This document shows positions 1 through 12,352 of a DNA stretch of 64,000 bases, in pieces; position 1 is the stretch's first letter, and the number at the start of each line of letters is the position of its first letter. This DNA comes from Saccharum officinarum. Its lineage: Eukaryota; Streptophyta; Magnoliopsida; Poales; Poaceae. The notes under the pieces were generated by a model. It made no database searches. It saw only the letters and a program-made list of their open reading frames with translations, and was not told the origin of the DNA. The stretch covers positions 46,113,880 to 46,177,879 of the forward strand of contig CM036197.1 of assembly GCA_020631735.1 (NCBI GenBank), written 5' to 3'. Position numbers and translations under genes: made by a program.

Positions 1-952
1 ATCATCTCCAACAAAAGCATTAGATGAGACGTAAGGAATGACCCTTGCCCATAGTCCTAAGCATCACCCATCGCAGGATAAAGGCAGTTGATACAAGTAG
101 CCGTAATACATCTGCCCATCTGCAACAAGTGGGAACAAAACCCTGAGTATGAGAAGGTACTCAACTAGACTTATCCGTCATAACCAAAATAAAGTGACAC
201 CAAGGATTATGAAGGGCTTTATAGTGGTATCACTGACTCATTTGCAAAAAGACATTTTTAGCATTTCAAGAACCTTTTTCAAAAGCATTATAACAAGTTA
301 ATCATTATTAACCTGTTGACTATATTTGCACCTATACTAGAGCAAGCATGATATTAAACAAGTAATGATAACCAATGATCATTAATAACTTCCATAATGT
401 CATATCCATTATAACTGTCCAAGTCTTCCATCAATATTACTACGATGAAGTAACTCAAGTCAAGTGTTCACTATCCAGTGAACGATGGCGATTCGAATCG
501 ATTATTAACCAGCTGGTAATTTATTCCTCACATAAATCGCACTCACCCGCTAAAGTGAGATATTGGTCACCGAGTCAACCATTCAGGTAAAATCTCGAGT
601 TCGCCAGAAACCACATGTACCCGGGGGCCGACCGACTGCATTTTGGTCTTATCATCGCGCCCCCGTGTCCTACCACACCTTCTTCGGTACAGTGCGCTGC
701 GGGCAATTCACTCAACCCGAATAATCTCTCAGTTTCGCGGTCGAAAGGTACGTTATTCGGCCAGCTAAATGTAAGGCATGCGTTCAATATGACCCGAGGC
801 CCAACAACGGTTGGTCCTTAATCGACACAGACGGAAATCACTACAGTCCGAAACCTTGTAAGTTTCCGTCCGGTCTCAACTTCAATTTAACACTTAGTTA
901 TCCCATGACGACATCGTTATTCAAGCAGATCCTGGTAACCACCTATAGCTCA

Positions 953-973
953 CAGGTGACAGAAAATCACCCG
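953..973 (-). other. Conserved stem-loop of the L family
   Basis: On the minus strand this reads CGGGTGAT-TTTCT-GTCACCTG, an 8-bp stem (two G-U wobbles) with a 5-nt loop. The same hairpin with perfect pairing is at 49384-49404 in the other L-family copy. The flanking text GTAGAAGTC...CGAGCTATAGG is also shared. A role in packaging or reverse transcription is inference only. Confidence 0.55.
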
Positions 974-1144
974 ACTTCTACCGGTCTAAGCCAGCTAAGC
1001 ATTGACTCGACTGCGGATACCAGGGTAATAAGGATATAGTATACGAAGGTAAACAAGGTATAATGCAGCAGCGGTTTCAGACAACTCCTAAACGTAATGC
1101 ATCAATTAAAGTAAAGCATTGATTAAATAATTGCAAACCAAGGG

Positions 1145-1201
1145 AGAAATGCTCTGGGGCTTGCCTCTCTCGAAGGAACTCGGGCGGTGATCGGGGCACT
1201 T
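1145..1201 (-). other. Conserved CPDH peptide motif in L-family element
   Basis: The minus strand translates to KCPDHRPSSFERGKPQSIS, preceded by a run rich in Glu codons. The other copy (49143-49199) gives ECPDHTPCNFVKGKSQSII in the same register, with many changed bases but the CPDH, P, F, GK and QSI positions kept. This looks like the relic of a real short coding sequence inside an otherwise non-coding element. I do not recognise the protein. Confidence 0.5.
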
Positions 1202-3691
1202 CGGAAGCTCCTCAACGTCCTCCTCGTCTGCCTCGGTCACCTCCTACGGCTGCACCTCGAGCTGCTCCTCGGGCTCCTCGGGTACGATGATCAGATTCTC
1301 TGTTTGCGATCATGTATGATGCAGGTGCATAAGTGCTTATGCAAAAAGGTGCATCAAATGAAATACACACAATGAACATGCTTGCATGTAAGGTGGATGG
1401 ATATGATTGGCTTGATGGGGTAGAGTATAAGTAACATTCTCCTGCAAGGTAGTCCACATCATCCAAGAACATGTACTACAAGTACATGTCATCTATTGCA
1501 TTCTCTTCTACTACTAACATGCTAAGTCAACATATCCCATTGAAATGCTTCAAAGATACACCAAAAATTCACTAATTTCCTAATCATGCATAAAGCAAGA
1601 TTTAATTAAACCCTAATTAACATTAGGTTTGAATAGCAACATCTATTTTGATGGCACAGAAAAATCTTAGAAAAATACCATAGTATAGTACTACTCTAAG
1701 TAGACTACCATAAAATTTTCATGGCATTTGGATAAGTGGAATAGCCTACACAAAAATAGCAAGCTAGAGCCTAAATATGAGCATGAAAATACTTTGTATT
1801 ATGAAAAGTATCAAACAACAGATTTTGTATTTTTCCTAGGTTCTACATAGTAAATAATCATTGTACAAAAATTATCACATGCATGTTTTACACAAATTCT
1901 GCTCTCTAGCAAAATAACAAAAATCAGCCATTAAAGGCACTTGAACTACACATCATAATTTTTCTACAGGACATGCATGAAATATATTTTTCATATAAAG
2001 TACATCACTGAAGAAGATTAACAAAATTGGAACCATATTTTTCTGAGCTTTCTATGATTTATTATGCATTTCTCAAGAAAACAGCAATTTTAATGATTAA
2101 ATAAAGCTCCACTGAAAAGTATCACAAATTCAACATGCAATATTTTTAAACCATAAATCTACTCCTAAGAAGTCTATTAAAATTTGTTTCACAATTTTTG
2201 GAGCCATAAATCTCAAGATATGATTTTTGGAATCATTTTCTTATTTTCTGGAAATCTATTTTCAAAATCCCTTTAAACCGAACTGACCAGAAATGCTAGG
2301 TGCACCCCGCTTCCTCTCCCCGGATCCACACTGAAGAGCCGACAGGTGGGTCCTCGGGTCAGCGGGACCCCACTTGTCAGCGATACAGAGACAGAGGGCG
2401 GCGCTGACCGGCTCGCCCTCGCTGGCAGCGAACTCACCGGCGACAGCGGTTAGCCCTAGACGATCTCCTCGACGATCCACACCCAACGATGCACGAAACC
2501 CTAGCTCTACTGGCCTCGACGACCGGTGACTGTGGCAATGGTAGACGGCGACACGCTGCGGACGAGCTCCGCGGACCTCAAGCGGTGCTATTGAGCCTAA
2601 CGCGAGGGGTAGAGAGGGACGCGAGAGGGCTGGCCACGGTGACGGCCCAACTCGGACGAGGTCCATCCATGGCGGACGGCAGTGGAAACGGAAATGCGGC
2701 CCCACCTTCGGTCTACCGGCTCGGGGAAGGGGTGGACTGGCGGTAGCAGCTGCGAGCAGAGTTGTGGCTATGGTGGAGCGAGCTGTGGTGGCTTGTCGGC
2801 GGTGAACGGGGGCGCCGGAGCCGAGCGGCGAGGAAGGGGACGAAGAATTTCGCCTTCGGCCAAGCGTTGCGAGTGAGCTAGAGGAGGAGTGGGGGTGGAG
2901 ATGGGGTGCTCAGACGGAGCTTAAGGCGCGCGCGTGGGGGCTACCGGGCGCCACCCGGCCGGCGTCGCCGGCATGTGGCCGCCACGTGGCGTGGGGTGCC
3001 TGACGCGGTCGGGCGCGTCCGCGCGCGGGAGGAAGAAGGCGCGTGCGGCGTGGGCCTAGGCCACGGAGGCCAACTTAGGGCGGAGTGGGGAGCGCGGTGA
3101 GCGGAGCGCAGCGCGCGGCGCGCAGAGGCTGGGCCAGGACGGTTTTGCGAAGTAGGCCGAAAGGGAGGCGGCAGCCCGATAAACTGAAAAGAAAGTTTTT
3201 TCTAAATTCCAATTTCAAATAAATTTCAAACAATAGTTTCAAATCACATTTTAAGAAAGAAGATGACATTTTCTGGAAATGGCCCAAAAATAAAAGTTGC
3301 TTAGAATTTAATCCTCTACAACTTTGCTTTAGGGACCAACTAAAAATTCTGCCTAGATTTTGAATTGAAATACAAAAGCTAAATATGAAGGTTTTTGACT
3401 ATTTTCAAGAATATTCTAAAAGCATAATTTGCCAAAAGTTTGAATACCAACATTGCTCCAAATTGCATGATAAATATTTCTAAGTGATTTGCATTTATAA
3501 CCCAACATGTTTTATTGGTCTAGCTAGCATAAACAAGGCAAAAATAAACCTAACAAGTGTATGCAACATCCACGTTTCATAGTAGTGTTTCAACTCAAAG
3601 CTATACCCTACTTCACATGCGATTATGAATGCAAATGATGCATCATGCGTATGATTTGCAATGCTAAATGTATGCGTAACACCAGGGTGTT

Positions 3692-3946
3692 ATAGCCAGC
3701 ATCAATTTCCTTGAGCAGCACGGCGCTAAATTTACTGGTCGGTCCACAAAACACCGACGAGGAGGGTGATGACATGAGGCAGGCAAACCTAAGGGGGCGA
3801 GTGGGAGGGAGGAGATGGAAATAACTGCTTCGGATCTTTAGAGAATACTTCTCTTCAGGGAAGTATCTATCCCTCCATTCCATACTGTACCTAAAACCAA
3901 GAAAAACTAAGAAATGTATATCATGGAAAGTCAGAGTATGGATACC
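3692..3946. other. Short flank between L-family end and CACTA transposon
   Basis: No coding potential or repeat structure that I can name. It is the left target flank of the CACTA element; the last three bases, ACC, are the putative target duplication (ACG on the right side). Confidence 0.4.
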
Positions 3947-4689
3947 CACTACTACAAAAAAATGATTTTGTGGGACACAACCCAAACATTAACGAAGACG
4001 GTCACAAAATCACATTGTCCCGTAAAATTCCCATGATTTTCATACGCGAACGTTTTCATTTACGGAGGCGGTCACTATTAATCATCTCACAAAATACATT
4101 TACGGAGGCAGACATTTATTCATGGAGGCGGTCGGAATTGCTCGCCTCATAAAATCGATTTACGGAGGCAAACGCAAAATAACCATCTCCTAAAATCGTT
4201 TTACGGAGCTGGGCCTCCGAAAATGGCTCAGAAAAATGGCATGAGGCCCAAAGAAGCACAGAAGTCCCGTTACCTATGTTCACATATGTATAGGCCACTT
4301 AGGGTTTTCCCCGCACACCACCCTTTCCCTCACCCGCAGTGGCACCTTTCGCGTGCCTCTTTCGGCTTTGAGCAATATGGTATTCATGTCCCTTGATGAA
4401 ATTCGTTTCGGTTTTCAAAGGATCAATGATTAAGATTAAGGACGGTTAGTTCCGGATGTCAAGGTGTTGAGTTACATCTGGAATAGTTGTTAGGATCTTT
4501 GTTTCTTCCTTTGACCGTACTATAAAGGGGGGCATGAGCGAGTAGCTTGACCTAGGTGAGTCTTATGTTTAGGTGTGGTGCACACTTGTCAAACTTAGCA
4601 CTAGGTAGCCTGAGAAAAGCTCAGAGTTCAGTTGGAAGCAACTTGGTTCAAGTTGCATCACGTTTAGAAGACATTTGAGCCGTTTACCT

Positions 4690-5130
4690 ATAACCGGACG
4701 CGGTCCTGGTCATGACCGGACGCGTCCGGTCAGTACTAACACTTCACTGCGGTTTCAACAGATCGACCGGACGCGGTCCTTGAGAGGACCGGACGCGGTG
4801 GTCAGTCTAACACGTGTTCCAGAGGGTAAACAGCGTAATCGGACGCGACTGTGAAGTGATCGGCACGTCCAGTCACGTTCCAGTAAGGTCCCGTGGTGAC
4901 CTGACGCGTCCGGTCACCTATGATCGGACGCGGTCGTGCGTCAGGTCATCTTTCCAGTAAGCTCTTGCATGATCGGACGCGTCCGGTCATCCCTGATCGA
5001 CGTATCCAGTCATCTCAGACCGACATGTCCGGTCATCACAGATTGGCGCGTCCGGTCACTCAGCGTAGCTTTCGGTTTTCGACCGTTACACCTGATCGGC
5101 GCGTCTGGTCATGTCGACAGGCGCGTCCGG
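4690..5130 (+). repeat. LTR palindrome cluster (CCGGACGCG / CGCGTCCGG)
   Basis: About fifteen copies of GACCGGACGCG, its reverse complement, or full palindromes such as CCGGACGCGTCCGGTCA (near 4973) lie just upstream of the TATA box. They make this stretch CpG-rich. Inverted CCGGAC repeats in the LTR are a described property of sireviruses; a cis-regulatory role is likely but not shown here. The 3' LTR copy is 16397-16825. Confidence 0.8.
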
Positions 5131-5183
5131 TCAGTACGCGTTTTGCTGATTCGAAAGGTAACGGTTGGATTTGTCTGAGGGGT

Positions 5184-5191
5184 GTATAAAT
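5184..5191 (+). promoter_or_regulatory. Sirevirus LTR TATA box
   Basis: TATAAATA follows the palindrome cluster and precedes the R/U5 part. The same box is at 16878-16885 in the 3' LTR. Confidence 0.65.
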
Positions 5192-5894
5192 ACATCCCCC
5201 CACCTCTTTTAGAGGCCTCTTGCTCATTTGTTCAGCTGAGAAACACCTTTGAAGTGCAAGGGAGTGCAAGAGCCCTAGTGAGGATAGAGATTTGCGAATC
5301 AAAGTTTGAGAATCCTCTCTAGTGACAAGAGTGTAGCAAGTATGCATCCATCTTCTCATTAGGCTTGTTGTGGTCAAGTGAGAGTTCTAGCTTGTTACTC
5401 TTGGTGATTGCCATCACCTAGACGGTTTGGTGGTGATTGGGAGTTTGATGATCATCCGACGAGATTATGGGTGACCCAACTCAAGTTGTGAGCGGTTTTG
5501 GGTGATTCGCCGTGATGGAGCGTCGAAGAATCAACCCGTAGAGAGCACTTGATCCTTGCGCAGATCAAGGGGGAGCTACACCCTTGCGCGGGTGCTCCAA
5601 CGAGGACTAGTGGGGAGTGGCGACTCTCCGATACCTCGGCAAAACATCGCCGTGTTCCTAACCCTTACTTTCAAGCATTTACTTTCATGCATTACTTTCA
5701 TTGCTTGTTTACTTTCCTAGAATTGCCATGCTAGTCTAGGATTGGAACTTAGGGTGCAAAACTTTTATCGATAGAATCACAAGGAACACTAGTAGGCACT
5801 AGGGGTGAAGTTTGGCTTGTAGGATTTAATTCTTGCATTTAATTTTTAGAAAAGCCCAATTCACCCCCCTCTTGGGCATCTTGATCCTTTTAAT

Positions 5895-5906
5895 TGGTAT
5901 CGGAGC
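5895..5906 (+). other. Primer binding site (initiator tRNA-Met type)
   Basis: TGGTATCGGAGC begins one base after the LTR. It differs by one base from TGGTATCAGAGC, the usual copia site complementary to the 3' end of plant initiator tRNA-Met. Confidence 0.85.
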
Positions 5907-5945
5907 AGTGTTGCTCTTAATTTAGGCTTCACCGCCTAGAGCAAG

Positions 5946-8284
5946 ATGTCTAATGGGGAAGGACCACCTCCCACTTTTGAGGGAGACGATTTTCCATATT
6001 GGAAAATTCGTATGGAGGCGTACCTCAAAGCCATAGATGTTGGGTGCCTTAGAGCCGCAACCGAAGGGCTTCCTCCTATAAGGGATCCCGCCAACCCAAG
6101 TGGTGACGAGGAGAAGTACGACCGATGGAATGCAAAGGCAAAAAATGCACTCTACCGGGGCTTAGGCAAAGATATCTTTAATCGTGTGCGTAATGCCAAA
6201 AACGCTCATGAATTGTGGGGAAATCTTTGTGCTCTCTATGAGAGAACTAAGAGTGAGCGTGAGGAACGCTATCATATTGCATTAAAGAAAATCAATTCTT
6301 TTGAGATGCTTCCCAAAGAAAGCGCTAATGAAATGTACACTCGTTTGAATGTTCTTGTAGAAGATCTCAATGCTCTTGGACTCACTCAAATGAGCCAATC
6401 GGATGTTGCAAGGAGGATCTTGAGTGTTCTCCCCATTGAGAAGTATGGACACATTGTCACCGTACTTCACCAAAGTGATCTCTCCGCCGCAACACCGACT
6501 CAAGTATTGGGAAAGATCAATGCTCATGAGATGTACATGCATATCACTCCGGAAGAGGGCTCATCATCTTCCAAGAAGAAAGACTTGGCCTTCAAAGCTA
6601 GCCATGAAAAGAAAAAGAAGAAGGGCCAAGCCATGATAGTGCAAGAAAGCTCAAGTGAAAATGATATTGATGATGCATCACTTGCACTTATGGTGAGAAG
6701 AACTACCAAGATGCTAAAGAAGCTCAACAAGAGTGGCATCAAGTTCGATGGCAAGAAGAAGAAATTCTTCACTAGTAGCAAAAGGAAGCCAATCTCCGAA
6801 ATGGATTGTTTCAATTGTGGAGAACTTGGCCACCTAGCTCACCAATGCCCGAAACCTCCAAAAGACAAGTACAAGAATAAGTACAAGGGCAAGAAAGATG
6901 ACTCAAGTGATGAAGAAGATGAGAAGAAAAAGAACAAGCCATACAAAAAGAAAGATGACAAGAAAAGAGAGTTCTACAAGAAGAAGAAGGGAGGCAATGC
7001 TTATATTGTTGGTGATGGCTCACCGACATTGAATCATCATGTGAGTCCTCCGGCGATGAAAGTGATAATGAAAAAGAGAAGATCGCCGCATTTGTGATTG
7101 GGCCATCATCATCTTCACCGACATCTTCATCACCACCTTCACTGCCACCTTCACCATCATCTTCCGCTACTCATCTATGCCTTATGGCTAAGGGTGATCG
7201 AAAGGTACAAAATAGTGATAGTGATGATGATGATAGTGATAGTGATGATGAATATGATGCACCTTCTTATGATGAACTAGTAAAATTGTTAAACAAATAC
7301 TCTAAAATCATAAGAAGAACTAGAAATGAAAATGATGAGCTTCAACATGAAAATGAATCACTCACATCCAAGCTTGAGAATGCAAATAAGACTAGTGATG
7401 AGCTCAAAGATCAAAATAAAACTATGTCTTCCTCTCTCAAAGAGCTCAAAACTTCTAACAAGGAGCTTAGAGATAAACATGATAAAATTGAGAAGAAGCA
7501 TAGTGAACTCATCACTAGGCTAAACTTGCTAAAAGAAGAATATACCGCATTGAAAATCAATTATGATACTCTTATTGTTGCTAATGAGCTTGCCCTCGAG
7601 ACACATGATGCTACTAACCAAGTTGTTAAGATTGATATAGCTACATCATGTGATGATTTGATTGTTGAGAACTTTGAGCAAGGCTCTAGCGGCAAAGGCA
7701 AGAGTGTGGTTGAGGCAAATAACTATGATGAGTATGTCAAGCTCAAGAGTGAGAATGAGATGCTTAAAGTTGAGAACAAGAAGTTGATGGCTCTTGAAAT
7801 GCAAACTTCAAATGAGTCACTTATAGAAGAAAACAAGAAGCTCAAGCAAGAAAAAGAGCATCTCAAGACCGGCCTAAGCAAGTTCACAAGAGGCCAACAT
7901 TTGCAAAGTGAGCTACTCATGAACACCGTCATGAAGATGGATAGGAGTGGCATTGGCTACTTGGCAAATCAAGAGAAGAAGGTCAAGGCTAAACAACAAC
8001 AATGCAAGACAAAGCCCAAGCCAAAGAGATGTGTTGAGTGTGGACAAGAAGGCCATTTTGCTCATGAGTGCAAAACTCCACCACCACAACCCTTGCCCAA
8101 GCATGCTAGACCCTTTGCCTTCAATACTCATTACATGCTTAGAAATGACTCAAATGGAAAAATGAAAGTCATGTTCTTGGGTCCCCCTAACAAGAATAGG
8201 CCAAAGAAAATTTGGGTTGCCAAGTCACTAGTTGAGAAAGTTAAGGGTCCCTCTCAAGTTTGGGTCCCTAAACAAAAGGCTTGA
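5946..8284 (+). pseudogene. gag: Sirevirus gag with two zinc knuckles and coiled coil, frameshifted
   Basis: Encodes the capsid/nucleocapsid polyprotein. The ATG at 5946 opens a typical copia gag start (FEGDDFPYWKIRMEAYL, residues about 13-29). A first CCHC knuckle, CFNCGELGHLAHQC, is at about 6808-6849. After Lys-rich sequence the frame changes near 7010-7090 and continues in another frame to the stop at 8282. That second part starts Ser/Pro-rich, has a long heptad-rich coiled coil (about 7270-7920) and a second knuckle, CVECGQEGHFAHEC (about 8032-8073). Two knuckles and a coiled coil in Gag fit sireviruses. Without repair of the shift the product would end at 7097. I cannot tell a real mutation from a sequencing indel. 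Confidence 0.85.
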
Positions 8285-8298
8285 TCTCTTGTGTGTAG

Positions 8299-8619
8299 GT
8301 GAACTACAAGACCGGTGGATCTCATTGGGTGATTGATAGTGGTTGCACATAACATATGACCGGTGATCCTCGTATGTTCACCTCACTTGAAGAGGATGGG
8401 GTATGTCAAGACAAGATCACATTTGGGGACAATTCAAAGAGCAAAGTCAAGGGTATAGGCAAAGTTGCAATATCAAATGATCATTCTCTCTCAAATGTGC
8501 TCTATGTTGCTTCATTGAGTTTCAACCTACTATCCGTTGGGCAACTTTGTGATCTTGGCTACCAATACTTGTTTAGTCCAAATGAAGTGGTTGTTACAAA
8601 GATAGATGACAAGCATTGA
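8299..8619 (+). pseudogene. pol: Sirevirus aspartic protease region with premature stop
   Basis: The reading frame gives HWVIDSGCT followed by TAA at 8350-8352, then HMTGDPRMFTSLEED. The DSG triad and the HMTG context are the copia protease active site region. The stop falls where a sense codon would keep the frame open. The frame runs to 8619 (KIDDKH) and then shifts by one base into the integrase part near 8610. Protease would cut the Gag-Pol polyprotein in the virus-like particle. Confidence 0.8.
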
Positions 8620-9902
8620 TTTTCAAGGGTTTTAGATACAATAATCTCTATCTAGTTGACTTCACCTCCAAAGATACAAACTTGATGACATGTTTGTTCA
8701 CCAAGACTACACTTGGATGGCTTTGGCATAGGAGGCTTGCTCATGTTGGAATGAACACTCTCAACAAGCTATTGAAGAAAGAATTAGTGAGAGGTTTGAA
8801 GGATGTAAAGTTTGAGAAGGACAAACCTTGTAGTGCATGTCAAGCCGGCAAACAAGTTGCAAACACTCATCCAACCAAAGCTTACATGTCAACATCAAGA
8901 GTACTAGAACTTTTACACATGGATTTGTTTGGTCCTACAACTTACAAGAGTTTGGGTGGAAATCTTTATTGTCTTGTGATTGTGGATGACTTCTCAAGAT
9001 ACACTTGGACCTTCTTCCTTCATGACAAATCCGAAGTGGCAAGTTGCTTCAAGAAGTTTGCAAAGAGAGCTCAAAATGAATTTGAAGTCAAGATAAAGAA
9101 GATTAGAAGTGACAATGGAAAAGAGTTTGACAACACCAACATTGAAGCTTATTGTGATGAAATTGGAATCAAGCATGAAGTGTCATCAACCTACACTCCT
9201 CAACAAAATGGTGTAGTTGAGAGAAAGAACCGGACCTTGATCACTCTTGCAAGAACAATGTTAGATGAGTACAACACACTGGAGAAATTGTGGGCCGAGG
9301 CAATCAACACCGCATGCTATGCTTCAAATCGCCTTTTCCTACAAAAGTTTCTTGGCAAGACCCCCTATGAGTTGCTAAATGGGAAAAAGCCGGCCGTCTC
9401 ATTCTTCCGGGTGTTTGGTTGCAAATGCTACATCTACAAGAAGCGTCAACACCTAGGGAAGTTCCAAAGACGTTGTGATATTGGTTTTCTTGTTGGTTAC
9501 TCATCAAAGTCCAAAGCATATAGAGTATTTAACCATACCACCGGTTTGGTTGAAGAAACATATGATGTGGAATTTGATGAATCTAACGGCTCCCAAGGAG
9601 TAATTGAGAATTGTGATGATGTAGGTGATGAACCATTGAGAGAGGCCATGAAGAACATGCCGGTGGGAGACATCAAGCCTAAAGATGACGAAGACGATGT
9701 ACAAATTGTAAATCCACCATCTTCATCATATGTGCCTCAAGATGATGACAAGAATGAAAGAGTTGAAAATGAAGACACCATGTCTCTCATCATCAAGCCG
9801 AGGCACAAGCACAAGATGTTGATGCTCCCCATCCTACTCCTCAAATGGTTGATCGAAGAAACTCACCTCTACTTCAAGCACATCCACAAGATCTCATCAT
9901 AG
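8616..9902 (+). CDS. pol: Sirevirus integrase region of pol (open frame)
   Basis: Integrase joins the cDNA ends to host DNA. Visible are the zinc domain [10 protein letters not shown]...CSACQAGK (HHCC), and the catalytic triad in LLHMDLFGP (D), [10 protein letters not shown] (D) and NGVVERKN (E), followed by the conserved C-terminal [13 protein letters not shown] block and the variable acidic linker. The frame stays open from 8616 to 9902, but the natural join to RT is in another frame: near 9800 the sequence shifts into the frame used from 9845. So integrase looks intact as a domain but is cut off from protease (5') and RT (3') by two frameshifts. Confidence 0.85.
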   Translation: MIFKGFRYNNLYLVDFTSKDTNLMTCLFTKTTLGWLWHRRLAHVGMNTLNKLLKKELVRGLKDVKFEKDKPCSACQAGKQVANTHPTKAYMSTSRVLELLHMDLFGPTTYKSLGGNLYCLVIVDDFSRYTWTFFLHDKSEVASCFKKFAKRAQNEFEVKIKKIRSDNGKEFDNTNIEAYCDEIGIKHEVSSTYTPQQNGVVERKNRTLITLARTMLDEYNTLEKLWAEAINTACYASNRLFLQKFLGKTPYELLNGKKPAVSFFRVFGCKCYIYKKRQHLGKFQRRCDIGFLVGYSSKSKAYRVFNHTTGLVEETYDVEFDESNGSQGVIENCDDVGDEPLREAMKNMPVGDIKPKDDEDDVQIVNPPSSSYVPQDDDKNERVENEDTMSLIIKPRHKHKMLMLPILLLKWLIEETHLYFKHIHKISS

Positions 9903-11521
9903 GGAGTCCTACAAAGGGTGTAATGACTCGATCTCAAAAGTTTAATTCTTTTGTTGAACATCACTCTTTTGTCTCTTGTCTTGAACCTAAGAATGTAGAA
10001 GAAGCTCTTCAAGATCTGGATTGGGTGAATACCATGCATGAAGAATTGAACAACTTCGCCCGCAATCAAGTTTGGACACTTGAAGAGCATCCAAAAGGTG
10101 CAAGAGTCATTGGAACCAAGTGGGTGTTCCGCAACAAGCAAGATGATCAAGGGGTAGTAGTAAGAAACAAGGCAAGACTAGTAGCAAAAGGGTTCTCTCA
10201 AGTTGAAGGTCTTGATTTTGGAGAGACTTTTGCACCCGTTGCAAGACTTGAAGCCATCCGTATCCTTCTTGCATATGCATCACATCATGATATGAAACTA
10301 TATCAAATGGATGTGAAAAGTGCATTCTTAAATGGCTTCATAAATGAACTAGTCTATGTTGAACAACCTCCCGGGTTTGAAGACCCTAGATATCCTAATC
10401 ATGTTTATAGGTTGTCCAAGGCGCTATATGGGCTCAAGCAAGCCCCTAGAGCGTGGTATGAGCGCCTCCGGGACTTCCTCATTGAGAAGGGCTTCGTTAT
10501 TGGGAAGGTTGACACCACACTATTCACCAAGAAGTTTAATGGAGAGATCTTCATTTGTCAAGTCTATGTTGATGATATTATCTTCGGGTCAACAAATGAA
10601 GATTATTGCAAAGAATTTGGTAAATTGATGTCAAAAGAGTTCGAGATGTCAATGATTGGTGAGCTAACATTCTTCCTTGGGTTTCAAGTCAATCAAATGA
10701 GAGAAGGGATTTTTATCTCTCAAGAAAAGTATACCAAGGATCTTCTCAAAAGATTCAAGATGGAAGAATGCAAGCCAATCAAGACCCCAATGCCAACTAA
10801 TAGACATCTCGACCTAGATGAGGGAGGTAAACCAATCGATCAAACTCTTTACCGTTCTATGATTGGTAGCTTGTTGTACCTTACCGCATCTAGGCCCGAC
10901 ATCATGTTTAGTGTGTGCATGTGTGCCCGCTTTCAAGCGTGCCCTAAAGAACCTCACCTAAGTGCCGTAAAAAGAATCCTAAGATATCTTAAGTATACCC
11001 CAAGCATTGGACTTTGGTATCCCAAAGGAGCTAGATTCCAACTAGTTGGCTACTCCGATTCGGATTATGCCGGTTGCAAAATTGATAGAAAAAGCACATC
11101 CGGAGGATGCCACTTGCTTGGGAGATCCTTAGTATCTTGGTCATCTAAAAAGCAAAATAGTGTGGCTTTGTCCACCGCCGAGGCGGAATACATTGCCGCG
11201 GGGGCTTGTTGTGCACAAATCCTATACATGAAACAAACCCTCCTAGACTATGGAGTTGTTCTTGAAAAGGTGCCACTTTTATGTGACAATGAAAGTGCGG
11301 TTAAAATTGCTAATAATCCGGTACAACACTCTCGCACTAAGCACATTGATATCCGCCACCACTTTCTAAGAGATCATGTTGCCAAAAATGATATATCACT
11401 AGAAGATGTAAGAAGTGAAAATCAATTAGCGGATATCTTCACTAAACCTTTAGATGAGGCTACTTTTTGTAGGTTGAGAAGTGAACTAAATGTGCTTGAT
11501 TCAAGCAACTTTAAAAAATGA
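9845..11521 (+). CDS. pol: Sirevirus reverse transcriptase and RNase H (open frame)
   Basis: Makes cDNA from the element RNA. The open frame of 558 residues holds the full copia [14 protein letters not shown] and GTKWVFRNK at the start, [36 protein letters not shown] and the catalytic YVDDIIFGS at about residues 240-248. RNase H follows with [17 protein letters not shown] (D), STAEAEY (E) and LLCDNESA (D), ending in ADIFTKPL, typical of copia elements. It stops at TGA 11519-11521. No break is seen in this part, so it is the best-kept section of the element. Confidence 0.92.
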   Translation: MVDRRNSPLLQAHPQDLIIGSPTKGVMTRSQKFNSFVEHHSFVSCLEPKNVEEALQDLDWVNTMHEELNNFARNQVWTLEEHPKGARVIGTKWVFRNKQDDQGVVVRNKARLVAKGFSQVEGLDFGETFAPVARLEAIRILLAYASHHDMKLYQMDVKSAFLNGFINELVYVEQPPGFEDPRYPNHVYRLSKALYGLKQAPRAWYERLRDFLIEKGFVIGKVDTTLFTKKFNGEIFICQVYVDDIIFGSTNEDYCKEFGKLMSKEFEMSMIGELTFFLGFQVNQMREGIFISQEKYTKDLLKRFKMEECKPIKTPMPTNRHLDLDEGGKPIDQTLYRSMIGSLLYLTASRPDIMFSVCMCARFQACPKEPHLSAVKRILRYLKYTPSIGLWYPKGARFQLVGYSDSDYAGCKIDRKSTSGGCHLLGRSLVSWSSKKQNSVALSTAEAEYIAAGACCAQILYMKQTLLDYGVVLEKVPLLCDNESAVKIANNPVQHSRTKHIDIRHHFLRDHVAKNDISLEDVRSENQLADIFTKPLDEATFCRLRSELNVLDSSNFKK

Positions 11522-12018
11522 GCTTGTATTGTCCCTTGCATTGCATTGTATTATTTGTCATGTTTAGATTTCCGCAATGCATCTAGAACTTGTCTAACAC
11601 GGTTACGATAACCCTCCTTTGGAGGAGTGAAAAAGCCTAACCGTGGATCAAACTTGACAAGCAACTAGTCTACCTTTCTCGTGTTGCATTGCATATGCAT
11701 GGTTGTTGCTTTGTCGTTTCTTTTCGGTTAAGCTTTGAGCAACCTCTGTGTTCGTCCATGAATAGAGAGAGCATTTGAAGCTCCCAAGGGTTCATAAACT
11801 CTATTGCATGGCCATACGTTGCTCCTCGGGTGTTTGTTGAATATTTTCTTAAAAATAATACTAGCCAAAGGCAAAATACTTTGAAAATTTTGAGGGTTTG
11901 AGTGAGGTCACTCTTATCAGGTTCCAATTGGTGTTTATTTGAGTCTCTTTGAATTGGAACTTGATTGGGAGAAGTCGCGTCGAAAAACGGTTTGAAAAAG
12001 AGCTTTTTACAGCGACCG

Positions 12019-12352
12019 AACGCTGGACCGGACGCTGCATCGGACGCGGTTCAGTTTCACCACCGCGTCCGGTCTTAGCGTCCACCAGCGCGTCCGGTCA
12101 TTCCCGAAGTTTTTCTTCGAAATCTCTAACCGGACGCTGCACCGGACGTGCCCCTGTCGACCCCCGCGTCCGGTCCCGGTAACCACCACCGCGTCCGGTC
12201 ATCCGTTCCAACTTTCCGGGCTATGTCTAACCGGACGCTGTCAGCGTCCGATCGTGGATAATCGGACGCGTCCGGTCATTCCAGGAGCTTACTGGAATGT
12301 GACCGGACGCTGCCTCCACCGCGTCCGGTCATTCGACCACCGCGTCCGGTCA
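12019..12352 (+). repeat. Internal CCGGACGC / GCGTCCGG repeat cluster
   Basis: At least twelve copies of ACCGGACGCTG, GCGTCCGGTCA and close variants, the same motif family as in the LTR U3 (4690-5130), but placed between pol and the 3' ORF. No other part of the interior has them. Confidence 0.8.

Larger units (their letters stand above)
1..3691 (-). mobile_element. Partial non-coding gypsy-like element, L family
   Basis: Read on the minus strand the element begins at 3691 with TATAACACCCTGGTGTTACG, very like the start of the insertion at 45363 and the fragment ending at 19091. Its first 2.4 kb alternates AT-rich stretches (about 3680-3180 and 2280-1290) with a GC-rich block (3180-2280), as is common in long grass gypsy LTRs. 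The part from about 1290 down to 1 matches, piecewise, the interior at 49030-49560 (shared peptide motif and hairpin). No gag or pol is visible. The far end lies outside the window. The exact LTR/interior boundary and family name are not determined. An alternative is a solo LTR of a very long-LTR element. Confidence 0.6.
4375..5893 (+). repeat. Sirevirus 5' LTR, truncated
   Basis: Matches 16081-17581 along its length. The end ...CTTGATCCTTTTAA lies directly before the primer binding site. The missing start (TGAAAAGCATC...) is seen in the 3' LTR. It is joined directly to CACTA sequence at 4374, so the truncation happened after, or together with, insertion. Confidence 0.88.

Noticed and set aside
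2262..2876. Frames in the GC-rich block of the first L-family copy (147 codons minus, 85 and 64 plus)
   Set aside because: No motif, low-complexity GC-driven codons, and the equivalent block in the copy at 46800-47500 does not keep them.
4690..5130. Regular short palindromic repeats that look a little like a CRISPR array
   Set aside because: Eukaryotic LTR context, irregular spacing, motif on both strands, no cas genes.
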